Below, in pieces: positions 57,711-64,000 of a stretch of 64,000 nucleotides of DNA. Under the pieces are notes generated by a model that was given only the letters and a program-made list of their open reading frames with translations, did not search any database and was not told the DNA's origin. The translations under genes and the position numbers were made by a program. Position 1 is the first letter of the stretch. The number at the start of each line of letters is the position of its first letter. Source of the DNA: DATMXT01 sp963662765. Its GTDB lineage: Bacteria > Bacillota > Clostridia > Oscillospirales > Feifaniaceae. The stretch covers positions 620,001 through 684,000 of the forward strand of contig CAXXUP010000008.1 of the NCBI GenBank assembly GCA_963662765.2, given 5' to 3'.

Positions 57711-58625
57711 ATGGAAAAAATTATTGAGGTGACAAATCTCACTAAGAACTACGGCTCCTTGACTGCGGTGAAGGATGTCAGCTTCTATGTGGAACAGGGC
57801 CAGCTGTTTTCGTTTTTAGGGCCCAATGGGGCGGGGAAGTCGACCACCATCAACATTCTGTGCACACTGCTGGAGTTCGACAGCGGCGTGTGCAAAATCG
57901 GGGGGTACGACCTGCGCCGGGAGGGCGAGGAGATCCGAAACATCATCGGAATCGTGTTTCAGGACCATGTGCTGGACGATCTTTTAACGGTGCGGGAGAA
58001 CCTGGCCATGCGGGCGTCGCTCTACACGGGCGACAAAACCGCAATAAAAACCGCCGTCTACGAGGCGGCGCAGGCTGCGGAGCTCGCCGACATTCTCGAC
58101 CGGCCCTACGGCAAGCTGTCGGGCGGTCAGCGGCGCAGGGCGGACATTGCCCGGGCACTGCTCTTTAAGCCTCGGATTCTCTTTTTGGACGAACCCACCA
58201 CCGGACTTGATCCCCAGACCCGCAAAAACATCTGGCAGACCGTGAAGCGTCTGCAAGTAGAGTGGGGCATGACGGTGTTTCTCACCACCCATTACATGGA
58301 GGAGGCCGCCGATTCGGACTATGTTGTAGTCATCGACCACGGCGTTATTGCGGCGCAGGGGAGGCCGGAGGCACTAAAAACCCGCTATGCCGCGGACACC
58401 TTACGGCTCTACCCGTCGGATGAGGCGGGACTATGCGGGGTCTTGCAGTCGCTGCAGCTCGATTTCGACGTGCACGCCGGTGAGGTTATCGTCAAACTGC
58501 CGGGCACATTGGCGGCGCTGCCTGTATTGGAAAGCTGCAAACCCTATATCAGCGGATTTCAGGTGCTGCAGGGCTCGATGGACGAAGCCTTTATCGGCAT
58601 CACAGGAGGTGAGCTTCGCGAATGA
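57711..58625 (+). CDS. ABC transporter ATPase (DrrA-like drug export)
   Basis: 304 aa. Walker A GPNGAGKST, Q-loop VFQDHVLDDLLTVREN, signature LSGGQRRRADIARAL, Walker B ILFLDEPTTGLDP, H-loop TTHYMEEA. A C-terminal ~75-residue extension is DrrA-type. It is coupled by ATGA to its permease. LytTR-DUF3021 upstream is the likely regulator. Confidence 0.9.
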   Translation: MEKIIEVTNLTKNYGSLTAVKDVSFYVEQGQLFSFLGPNGAGKSTTINILCTLLEFDSGVCKIGGYDLRREGEEIRNIIGIVFQDHVLDDLLTVRENLAMRASLYTGDKTAIKTAVYEAAQAAELADILDRPYGKLSGGQRRRADIARALLFKPRILFLDEPTTGLDPQTRKNIWQTVKRLQVEWGMTVFLTTHYMEEAADSDYVVVIDHGVIAAQGRPEALKTRYAADTLRLYPSDEAGLCGVLQSLQLDFDVHAGEVIVKLPGTLAALPVLESCKPYISGFQVLQGSMDEAFIGITGGELRE

Positions 58626-59482
58626 GCCTTTTTATGCGGCGCAACTTAAAGCTCTTTTTCCGGGACAAGAGCGCGGTCTTCTTTTCCCTTTTGGCGGTCT
58701 TCATCATCATCGGGCTGTACGCAACTTTTCTGAAAGATGCCTGGATGCCCTGGGAAATGAGAAATCTGCCGGACATTAGATTTCTCATGAACAGCTGGCT
58801 TGTCTCGGGGCTATTGTCTGTGGCCTCAGTCACCACCACCATGGGGGCCTTCGGTGTCATGATTGACGACAAGGTTAAAAAGATCGACTATGACTTCTAC
58901 GCCTCTCCGATGAAAAAAAGCCGGCTAACGGCGGGCTATCTCGGCAGTGCGCTTATGATCGGCATCATCATGTCGTTTGTCACCTTTGCAGTCATCGAAG
59001 GCTACATCCTCCTGTGCGGCGGCAGGCTGGCAGGTCCGGAAGCTTTGCTGAAAACGGCCGCCCTCATCTGCCTTGCGACCTTGGCCAACACGTCGATGGT
59101 CTGCTTTATGGCTTCGTTTTTCAAAAGTCAGCAGGCTTTTGGCACCGCCTCCACTGTCATCGGCACCCTGATCGGTTTTTTGACCGGCATCTACTTGCCA
59201 ATCGGCAACCTGCCGGTGTCGGCACAGACTGTCATCAAGGTCTTCCCGATCTCGCACTCGGCCGTTTTGTTTCGGCAGGTGCTGATGGAGGCGCCCATGG
59301 CAACCACCTTCGCCGGAGCGGGGGATGCCCCGGTGGCTGCTTTTAAGGAGTTTATGGGCGTCACCTATTCGTTTGGCGGCAAGACGCTCTCGCCCGTAGT
59401 CAGTATTTTGATCTTGCTTGCCACAGCCGCTGTATTTTTCGGACTGTCGGTCGTCAACTTCTCCAGAAACCAAAAGCACTGA
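58622..59482 (+). CDS. ABC-2 type permease
   Basis: 286 aa, six TM helices, a cytoplasmic N-terminus (MSLFMRRNLKLFFRDKSAVFFSLLAVFIIIGLY), and the ABC-2 signature area GFLTGIYLPIGNLPVSAQTVIKVFPISHS. Forms an exporter with the preceding ATPase. Substrate unknown; drug or peptide is typical. Confidence 0.88.
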   Translation: MSLFMRRNLKLFFRDKSAVFFSLLAVFIIIGLYATFLKDAWMPWEMRNLPDIRFLMNSWLVSGLLSVASVTTTMGAFGVMIDDKVKKIDYDFYASPMKKSRLTAGYLGSALMIGIIMSFVTFAVIEGYILLCGGRLAGPEALLKTAALICLATLANTSMVCFMASFFKSQQAFGTASTVIGTLIGFLTGIYLPIGNLPVSAQTVIKVFPISHSAVLFRQVLMEAPMATTFAGAGDAPVAAFKEFMGVTYSFGGKTLSPVVSILILLATAAVFFGLSVVNFSRNQKH

Positions 59483-59483
59483 G

Positions 59484-59520
59484 AAAGTCGCCTCCCGGCA
59501 TTGCCGGGAGGCGACTTTTT
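59484..59520. terminator. Strong terminator of the ABC operon
   Basis: Perfect stem of ~15 bp, AAGTCGCCTCCCGGC/GCCGGGAGGCGACTT with short loop, then TTTTT. Confidence 0.92.
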
Positions 59521-59532
59521 GTTGCTTATGGA

Positions 59533-60486
59533 TTATCCAAATTTACTGCCTGTAAACTGTATGAAACCTTTGTTTGTGAAGAGAGCATCGTTTAATACGT
59601 ATATAAAATTATAGGTTTCATCAGATATTTTCTTAACTTCTCCAGTTTCTGAATCGATTGCAAAAGTGCCAATGGGTTGGTTTACACTGGAAAAGATGAA
59701 GTACTTACCGTAGAAATTCATCGTATCAACATGCGTATAGTATTCTGGAATATCTAAAATATCCGCCCCGTCAATGCCCATATAACATAGCGTCTTTTCG
59801 TCGAAAAAATAAAAACGATCGCTCAGGATAAAAAAACGTTCTACATACCTTCCGCCAATGTCTTTTATCTCATGATTATTTGGACAAAATCTCATGATCC
59901 TTTTTTGATCCATGACGACATCTTTAACCGGAACATCTTCATAAGTTTGAATGAAATACAAGAATGATTCATAAGGGAAAATATTCGTCACAGGTTCCGA
60001 ATACACCAGCTCTAAGTTTGAGCCGTCGAAGTCCATTGAATACATCCCTTCGGCACTTGTGAAATATATCTTATCCTGAAATGTAATTAATTCGTCGCAT
60101 GTCATATCGGTGAGCTTGATCTTGTTTTCACCGTCTTTGTCAATCGAGTAAATACTATCGCCGTCATCCCCGTTTACGTAGTATAGCACACCATTTGAAG
60201 GCAAGAAAAGTTTTTTGATATTACCTCCTAAATCCTCCACATTTTCAAGATTATAATCATCCTTATATGCTTTACACAAACCTGACGTATCAAGACCGGC
60301 ATCAAGGCCGATAAAGTACATATATTCTCCGTCCTGTACGATATCTGGCAATATGTGCATATTGCCTATGTTGTTATAATCGTTTTCCATTAAGATATCG
60401 GCCTTTGGGGTTAACCCGTATCCGAAATATGCGAGCGCAACAACAAGTGCCGAGATAAAGACCCAGAGCCATTGTTTTCGATGCAT
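59533..60486 (-). CDS. Membrane-anchored beta-propeller-like protein (DUF5050-like)
   Basis: 317 aa from ATG 60486 (GGGAGG nine bases upstream). One N-terminal TM helix (LWVFISALVVALAYFGY), then a beta-rich ectodomain made of repeated blades with YFIG/YYVN/YFTS/YMGI cores (MYFIGLDAG, VLYYVNGDDGDSIYSID, IYFTSAEGMYSMDFDG), the look of the DUF5050 propeller. Binding partner unknown. Confidence 0.7.
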   Translation of the reverse strand: MHRKQWLWVFISALVVALAYFGYGLTPKADILMENDYNNIGNMHILPDIVQDGEYMYFIGLDAGLDTSGLCKAYKDDYNLENVEDLGGNIKKLFLPSNGVLYYVNGDDGDSIYSIDKDGENKIKLTDMTCDELITFQDKIYFTSAEGMYSMDFDGSNLELVYSEPVTNIFPYESFLYFIQTYEDVPVKDVVMDQKRIMRFCPNNHEIKDIGGRYVERFFILSDRFYFFDEKTLCYMGIDGADILDIPEYYTHVDTMNFYGKYFIFSSVNQPIGTFAIDSETGEVKKISDETYNFIYVLNDALFTNKGFIQFTGSKFG

Positions 60487-60538
60487 GAACATATACCTCC
60501 CTGCTTGTTCTATGCTTTGACCTCGCGGTTGTTGCATG

Positions 60539-60576
60539 AAAGCCCGTACCGCAAATTTGCGATACGGGCTTTTGCA
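60539..60576 (-). terminator. Terminator of the C69 dipeptidase gene
   Basis: AAAGCCCGTACCGCAAA/TTTGCGATACGGGCTTT with one mismatch; close to the dipeptidase stop at 60580. Confidence 0.85.
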
Positions 60577-60579
60577 TGT

Positions 60580-61971
60580 TTAGAGATTCACTTCGCTGCG
60601 GTACCAGTTTGAATACGGCTTGCGATAAATCTGTCCCGGGGTCTTTTGCATATCGTATTCAATGCGGGCCGTCAGCACGTCAACCGCGGTCTCGACCTGA
60701 GATAGGCAGGCGTCCGTAAGGTCCCCTAGACATTTGACAGCGGCATTTTTATCGCCCTGCGCCAGCAGTTTACCGGCATTTGCCTCGACATCCAGCGCCT
60801 CTTTTCTGAACTTGGGCTCCAGGGCGTTTTGGACTTCGGCAACAAAGCCGTGATAGCGCTCATAGTTTGACTCGATATCCGTCACCATGCGTTGGACTTT
60901 CCACCAAAACGAGTCAGGGCTGTATTTGTTGGTCCCGCCCCCGAGTTTTTCGGGGATATATCCGACATTATAGAAAGGGACGGCAACGGAGCAGCAGGGC
61001 GGGCAAACCGAGCCCCAGTAGGTGAAGAGCAGTTCCTTATATTCAGTGTCGTGGTATTCGACGACCATGGTGGCCGCGGTCTGACAGTGACCCGGCTCGC
61101 CGCCGTGCATGCATACGGCGGGCTGGCAGCAGGAGACGGGGCTCCACCTGTTTTCAATGGTATCACCCTCGAAGTGCCCGCGCAAAATCGTCAGCACGTT
61201 TTGCGCATTCAAGGAACCGCGTAAGTTCCCGAGCTGCTTATTTGCCCAGGCGGCGCGGGGAAAGCCGCTCATGGAGCGGGTATTCAGCAGCATGAAGCTC
61301 TTGGAAAAATCAAAGGGCTGCGCAGGGTCATGCAGTCCCTGCGAGACGGCAAAATCGATGATGCCTTTTGAATGGGCATCGTAGTTTTCCCCGATGGCAT
61401 AGATGTTGGAGATGCCCTGAACATCCGTCAAAAGCCGCCAGACCCAGTGCGAATTCACCGTTTCGAGCAGATAGATTTCCTTGGGATCAGAGATGATAAA
61501 CGTGTTGTGATAGGAGTACTGGTCGCGGGAGACACCGTATTTGCAGGAGCCGCCCTGGCCGTATTTTTCAAGCAGGAAGATGATGACGTCCAGCGCCTCT
61601 TTGGCTGTGGCGCCCCGCTCCAGCCCAAGGCGTAAGAGGTCCATGCCGAGCAGCGCATCAACGTCATTGGGCGGGACATTTGACCACTCCGCCTCGTTGC
61701 CGATGGCAACGCCGCACTCGTTGGTCCCCATCTCAAAGCCCCAGATCCACCAGGGCTGCGACCCGATCATGGCATAGGTGTGGGGCGCTTGCTCAATTTC
61801 AATATAGGTGCATTTGACCTTTTCCCCCGATGCGTGATCTTGTGCGGGGAAATGGACCAGAAGCTGGGCTTCGGTCACATCGCGGTCGCTGTTTTTCCCG
61901 AAAATGTTGCAGCCGGACTCGGTGTGTGCACCCGGAACCGCAAGTGTGTCGCAGGAAGGCATGTACTGCAT
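60580..61971 (-). CDS. C69-family dipeptidase / N-terminal nucleophile amidase
   Basis: 463 aa, cytoplasmic. The N-terminal MQYMPSCDTLAVPG would expose Cys7 after loss of a short propeptide; GKNSDRD and MGTNECGVAIGNEAEW are the conserved Ntn core. The C-terminal ~120 residues are helical. Several cysteines near 285-335 (SCCQPAVCMHGG, VCPPCC) are unusual for the family. Possible dipeptidase or acyl-amino-acid amidase. ATG 61971 follows AAGGAG. Confidence 0.85.
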   Translation of the reverse strand: MQYMPSCDTLAVPGAHTESGCNIFGKNSDRDVTEAQLLVHFPAQDHASGEKVKCTYIEIEQAPHTYAMIGSQPWWIWGFEMGTNECGVAIGNEAEWSNVPPNDVDALLGMDLLRLGLERGATAKEALDVIIFLLEKYGQGGSCKYGVSRDQYSYHNTFIISDPKEIYLLETVNSHWVWRLLTDVQGISNIYAIGENYDAHSKGIIDFAVSQGLHDPAQPFDFSKSFMLLNTRSMSGFPRAAWANKQLGNLRGSLNAQNVLTILRGHFEGDTIENRWSPVSCCQPAVCMHGGEPGHCQTAATMVVEYHDTEYKELLFTYWGSVCPPCCSVAVPFYNVGYIPEKLGGGTNKYSPDSFWWKVQRMVTDIESNYERYHGFVAEVQNALEPKFRKEALDVEANAGKLLAQGDKNAAVKCLGDLTDACLSQVETAVDVLTARIEYDMQKTPGQIYRKPYSNWYRSEVNL

Positions 61972-62323
61972 AGAATTTTCTCCTTATGTTCTTATAAAAA
62001 ATTAATATCGGATGCAGATGATGAACAAAAACGATTCACAGGACTCTTAACTCAGTATATCTCCTGCCGGAATTTGTGTCAACTTCACAGGGTGCCGTAG
62101 GGCCTGCGGAGCGTACAAATGCCGGCGCAACGAAATGTCGGCTGTCAACGTGCTTGCCTGATTTATATGAAAAGCTCAGTTTTACAATGAATGCGGGGGT
62201 GACCTCATGCATTTATTAAATCGACGCCAATTTTGATTTACTATTAGAAATATTGACAAATTTGGTCGAACAATGATATAGTCAAGCTAACGAATACTCG
62301 TTAGGTATAAAGGAGGCCGTTCC
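61972..62323. other. Intergenic region with TetR promoter
   Basis: 352 bases, no gene; it contains the promoter and operator of the TetR gene (62253-62304). The first 250 bases show nothing else recognisable. Confidence 0.5.
62253..62304 (+). promoter_or_regulatory. TetR promoter with palindromic operator
   Basis: TTGACA (62253-62258), 18-base spacer, TATAGT (62277-62282), then inverted repeat CTAACGA-ATAC-TCGTTAG (62287-62304) at the predicted start site, a classic TetR-type operator. Confidence 0.8.
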
Positions 62324-62911
62324 TTGGATAAAAAACAAGAGATCCTCGAGGCTGCGTTTGAGCTGTTTAGCAAGAAGGGCGATCACCTTTCAATGTCGGA
62401 GCTTGCCGGTGCGGTGGGGATTAAGACACCATCACTCTACAGTCATTTCTCCGGGAAAGACCAGATCCTTGAACTTATGGTTCATGAGGAGATCGGGCGA
62501 TATTTTGACTGCCTTGACACAGAGATCCAGGCGGCTGAAAGCATGAGCTGCAAAGACGCGATGAAAAGCCTCTATCTGTTTGTCATGGCGTATTTCAGCG
62601 ACTTGAGACGGCTTCGGTTTTGGCGATTGATTCCGCTGATTTCCAATGAAGCGCTGAGGGTCAAATGCAGCAGTCTCATTGCCCGGCAAGACGAAATCTA
62701 CAACAAACGTATGCGGCGGTGTTTCCAAAAAGGGGTAGAGAGCGGCGAACTCAGACCTGGGATCTCCGAAAACGCATTATATTTATATTTGGTGATGATC
62801 CAGGGCATTTTGGACGGAATGCTCTTATATCCGAAAAACACGGGCGAGAGCAAACTGGCTGAAAATGTGTTCGAGGCCTATTGGGAGAGCGTTTGCGCCA
62901 CCTCGAGATAG
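62324..62911 (+). CDS. TetR-family regulator
   Basis: 195 aa, TTG start after AAGGAGG. HTH: ILEAAFELFSKKGDHLSMSELAGAVGIKTPSLYSHFSGKDQILELM. The operator just upstream implies autoregulation. The next genes (TspO-like, Rieske) run in the same direction 100 bases away and may be its targets. Confidence 0.88.
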   Translation: MDKKQEILEAAFELFSKKGDHLSMSELAGAVGIKTPSLYSHFSGKDQILELMVHEEIGRYFDCLDTEIQAAESMSCKDAMKSLYLFVMAYFSDLRRLRFWRLIPLISNEALRVKCSSLIARQDEIYNKRMRRCFQKGVESGELRPGISENALYLYLVMIQGILDGMLLYPKNTGESKLAENVFEAYWESVCATSR

Positions 62912-63018
62912 TAAGAGGCGGATGATCAACATCAGAAATGCCTGTCCGGGGCCCGGTATCAGGCGGGATGTCAGCAAAGCGAGTACTGCTTTATTTAATA
63001 ACGATTGGAGTGTCGGAA

Positions 63019-63816
63019 ATGGAAAAGAGAGATACACGCCCTCTCCTGAAACTGTTTGTCGCTGCCACATTCATCCTCATGGTCACCGTCAACGCACTCT
63101 CGGCGCTGCTCCCGATAAACGGAATCACCCCGGGAGAGGTATCCGACTCTTACTCCAACTTGTTTGCGCCCGCAGGTATCACATTTTCAATCTGGAGCCT
63201 CATTTATCTACTGCTTGCGGCGCACACACTTTACCAGCTTGGGCTATTTCGTGGAAAAGACAAAAGAGTGAACAGTGAGCTCTTGCGAAAAACGGGCATT
63301 GTCTTTTCCGTCTCGTCGCTTGTAAACGCGGCATGGATTTTTTCGTGGCATTACAAAATCATACCATTGTCAATGGGCCTCATGGCCTTTTTGCTGATCT
63401 GCCTCATTGACCTCGCCGTGATCATAGACGCGCAGACCCTGTCGTCAAGGGAGAAGCTGTTCATCCGACTTCCGTTTGCCGTATATTTCGGATGGATCAC
63501 AGTGGCCACCATCGCAAACGCCACGGTGCTGCTCGTGAGTCTTGGCTGGAATGGATTTGGACTGTCGCAACCCATGTGGACCGTCATTATTTTGGCCGTG
63601 GGAGCTTTGATCGGCACCGCAACCATATTGCGGTTTGAATGCGTCGCGTACGGTCTTGTGCTCGTATGGGCATATATCGGAATTCTGATCAAGCATACAT
63701 CCGCCTCCGGCTTTGCGAACGAGTACCCCAGTGTTATCGTTGCTGCCGGGGTTTGTCTGGCGATTTTCGCGGCAGCCATCATCTACACACTGCTGAAGAA
63801 ACCGCGTAGAAAATAG
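63019..63816 (+). CDS. TspO/MBR-like membrane protein (tryptophan-rich sensory protein)
   Basis: 265 aa from ATG 63019 (GGAG upstream). Seven or so TM segments; the beginning LLPINGITPGEVSDSYSNLFAPAGITFSIWSLIYLLLA matches the longer clostridial TspO-like proteins. TspO proteins bind porphyrins or other ligands. A Rieske protein gene follows closely, so a heme or aromatic-compound link is possible. Confidence 0.75.
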   Translation: MEKRDTRPLLKLFVAATFILMVTVNALSALLPINGITPGEVSDSYSNLFAPAGITFSIWSLIYLLLAAHTLYQLGLFRGKDKRVNSELLRKTGIVFSVSSLVNAAWIFSWHYKIIPLSMGLMAFLLICLIDLAVIIDAQTLSSREKLFIRLPFAVYFGWITVATIANATVLLVSLGWNGFGLSQPMWTVIILAVGALIGTATILRFECVAYGLVLVWAYIGILIKHTSASGFANEYPSVIVAAGVCLAIFAAAIIYTLLKKPRRK

Positions 63817-63848
63817 CCGCACAGGACTTACGGAAAGGAGTATCCCCC

Positions 63849-64000
63849 ATGATACCGAATCAATGGTATGCCATCCTGCCCTCCAAAACTGTAAAAACAA
63901 ACAATATTGTCGGTGTAAAAAGACTGAACCTGGATCTGGCACTGTTCAGAAATGAAAAAGGCGAAATCGGCTGCGTTGTCGACCAATGCACCCACAGAGG
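63849..64000 (+). CDS. Rieske iron-sulfur oxygenase/demethylase, N-terminal fragment
   Basis: Only 50 codons are inside the window. MIPNQWYAILPSKTVKTN and VDQCTHRG, the first Rieske ligand pair (CxH), indicate the N-terminal domain of an aromatic-ring-hydroxylating or vanillate-O-demethylase-like enzyme. ATG 63849 has AAAGGAG upstream. It runs off the right edge. An O2-dependent enzyme would be odd in a strict anaerobe; an alternative reductase role is possible. Confidence 0.7.
   Translation, partial: MIPNQWYAILPSKTVKTNNIVGVKRLNLDLALFRNEKGEIGCVVDQCTHR

Noticed and set aside
1..64000. CRISPR arrays, rRNA, insertion sequences
   Set aside because: No regularly spaced repeats, rRNA segments, or transposase motifs were seen in the reading.

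Overview
The window is a chromosomal segment of a strictly anaerobic, spore-lineage Firmicute, most likely class Clostridia (an Oscillospiraceae-like genome of moderately high GC). The evidence is the darA-holB-ricT gene order typical of sporulating Firmicutes, the anaerobe oxidative-stress set (rubredoxin, desulfoferrodoxin next to a Fur/PerR regulator), strong Gram-positive Shine-Dalgarno sites with frequent TTG/GTG starts, and the absence of any outer-membrane machinery. Family names come from reading motifs by eye; no database was searched.

Layout. 0-1 kb: end of an FGGY sugar kinase and a Cys-rich DUF5714 protein. 1-4.4 kb: a minus-strand catabolic group (MFS permease, tartrate/D-malate-type dehydrogenase, D-2-hydroxyacid dehydrogenase). 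4.4-6.5 kb: darA-holB-ricT. 6.6-8.8 kb: an alanine-racemase-like protein that lacks the usual catalytic Tyr, coupled to a FemX-like peptidoglycan-bridge enzyme. 8.9-10.9 kb: a two-gene operon of a membrane anchor protein and a LysM protein with secretin-like N-domains. 11-13 kb: YgiQ radical SAM protein and tRNA-Leu(UAG). 13-17.7 kb: an AT-rich stretch (TetR regulator, alpha/beta hydrolase, ABC-F ATPase, an orphan gene) that looks acquired. 17.8-19.6 kb: two tandem polysaccharide deacetylases.

19.8-29.6 kb is the accessory core. It has a YbjN-like acidic protein, a Lon-like AAA+ ATPase, and convergent TPR-like and XRE-HTH genes. A tight operon follows (50-aa double-TM peptide, two orphan soluble proteins, a four-TM protein and a lipoprotein ending in an OmpA-like domain), then four mini-genes (two Zn-binding) and a membrane HExxH protease. 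I do not recognise this set as any described system and regard it as the best candidate for something new.

29.7-33.1 kb: a NifX / MinD-ferredoxin ATPase cluster headed by DUF5320 and a DUF134-NifX fusion; one ATPase is frameshifted. 33.4-39 kb: a PAS-GGDEF-HD-GYP protein, cupin, rubredoxin, GNAT, DUF1508 and an orphan TrkH. 39-46.8 kb: regulators with GyrI-like ligand domains, Rrf2, VOC protein, desulfoferrodoxin-PerR, and an 820-aa CoA-disulfide-reductase/rhodanese/TusA/DsrE fusion. 47-54 kb: secreted alkaline phosphatase, an MFS efflux pump behind a probable peptide-leader attenuator, a methyltransferase, and a lipoprotein. 53.6-59.5 kb: two ABC export operons, one behind an autoregulatory TetR (its ATPase gene frameshifted), the other with LytTR-DUF3021. 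59.5-64 kb: a beta-propeller-like membrane protein, a C69 dipeptidase, TetR, a TspO-like protein and the start of a Rieske protein.

Recurring themes are cell-envelope maintenance, drug/toxin export under ligand-sensing regulators, and Fe-S/sulfur handling in an anaerobe. The two frameshifts in otherwise intact genes could be real or assembly errors.
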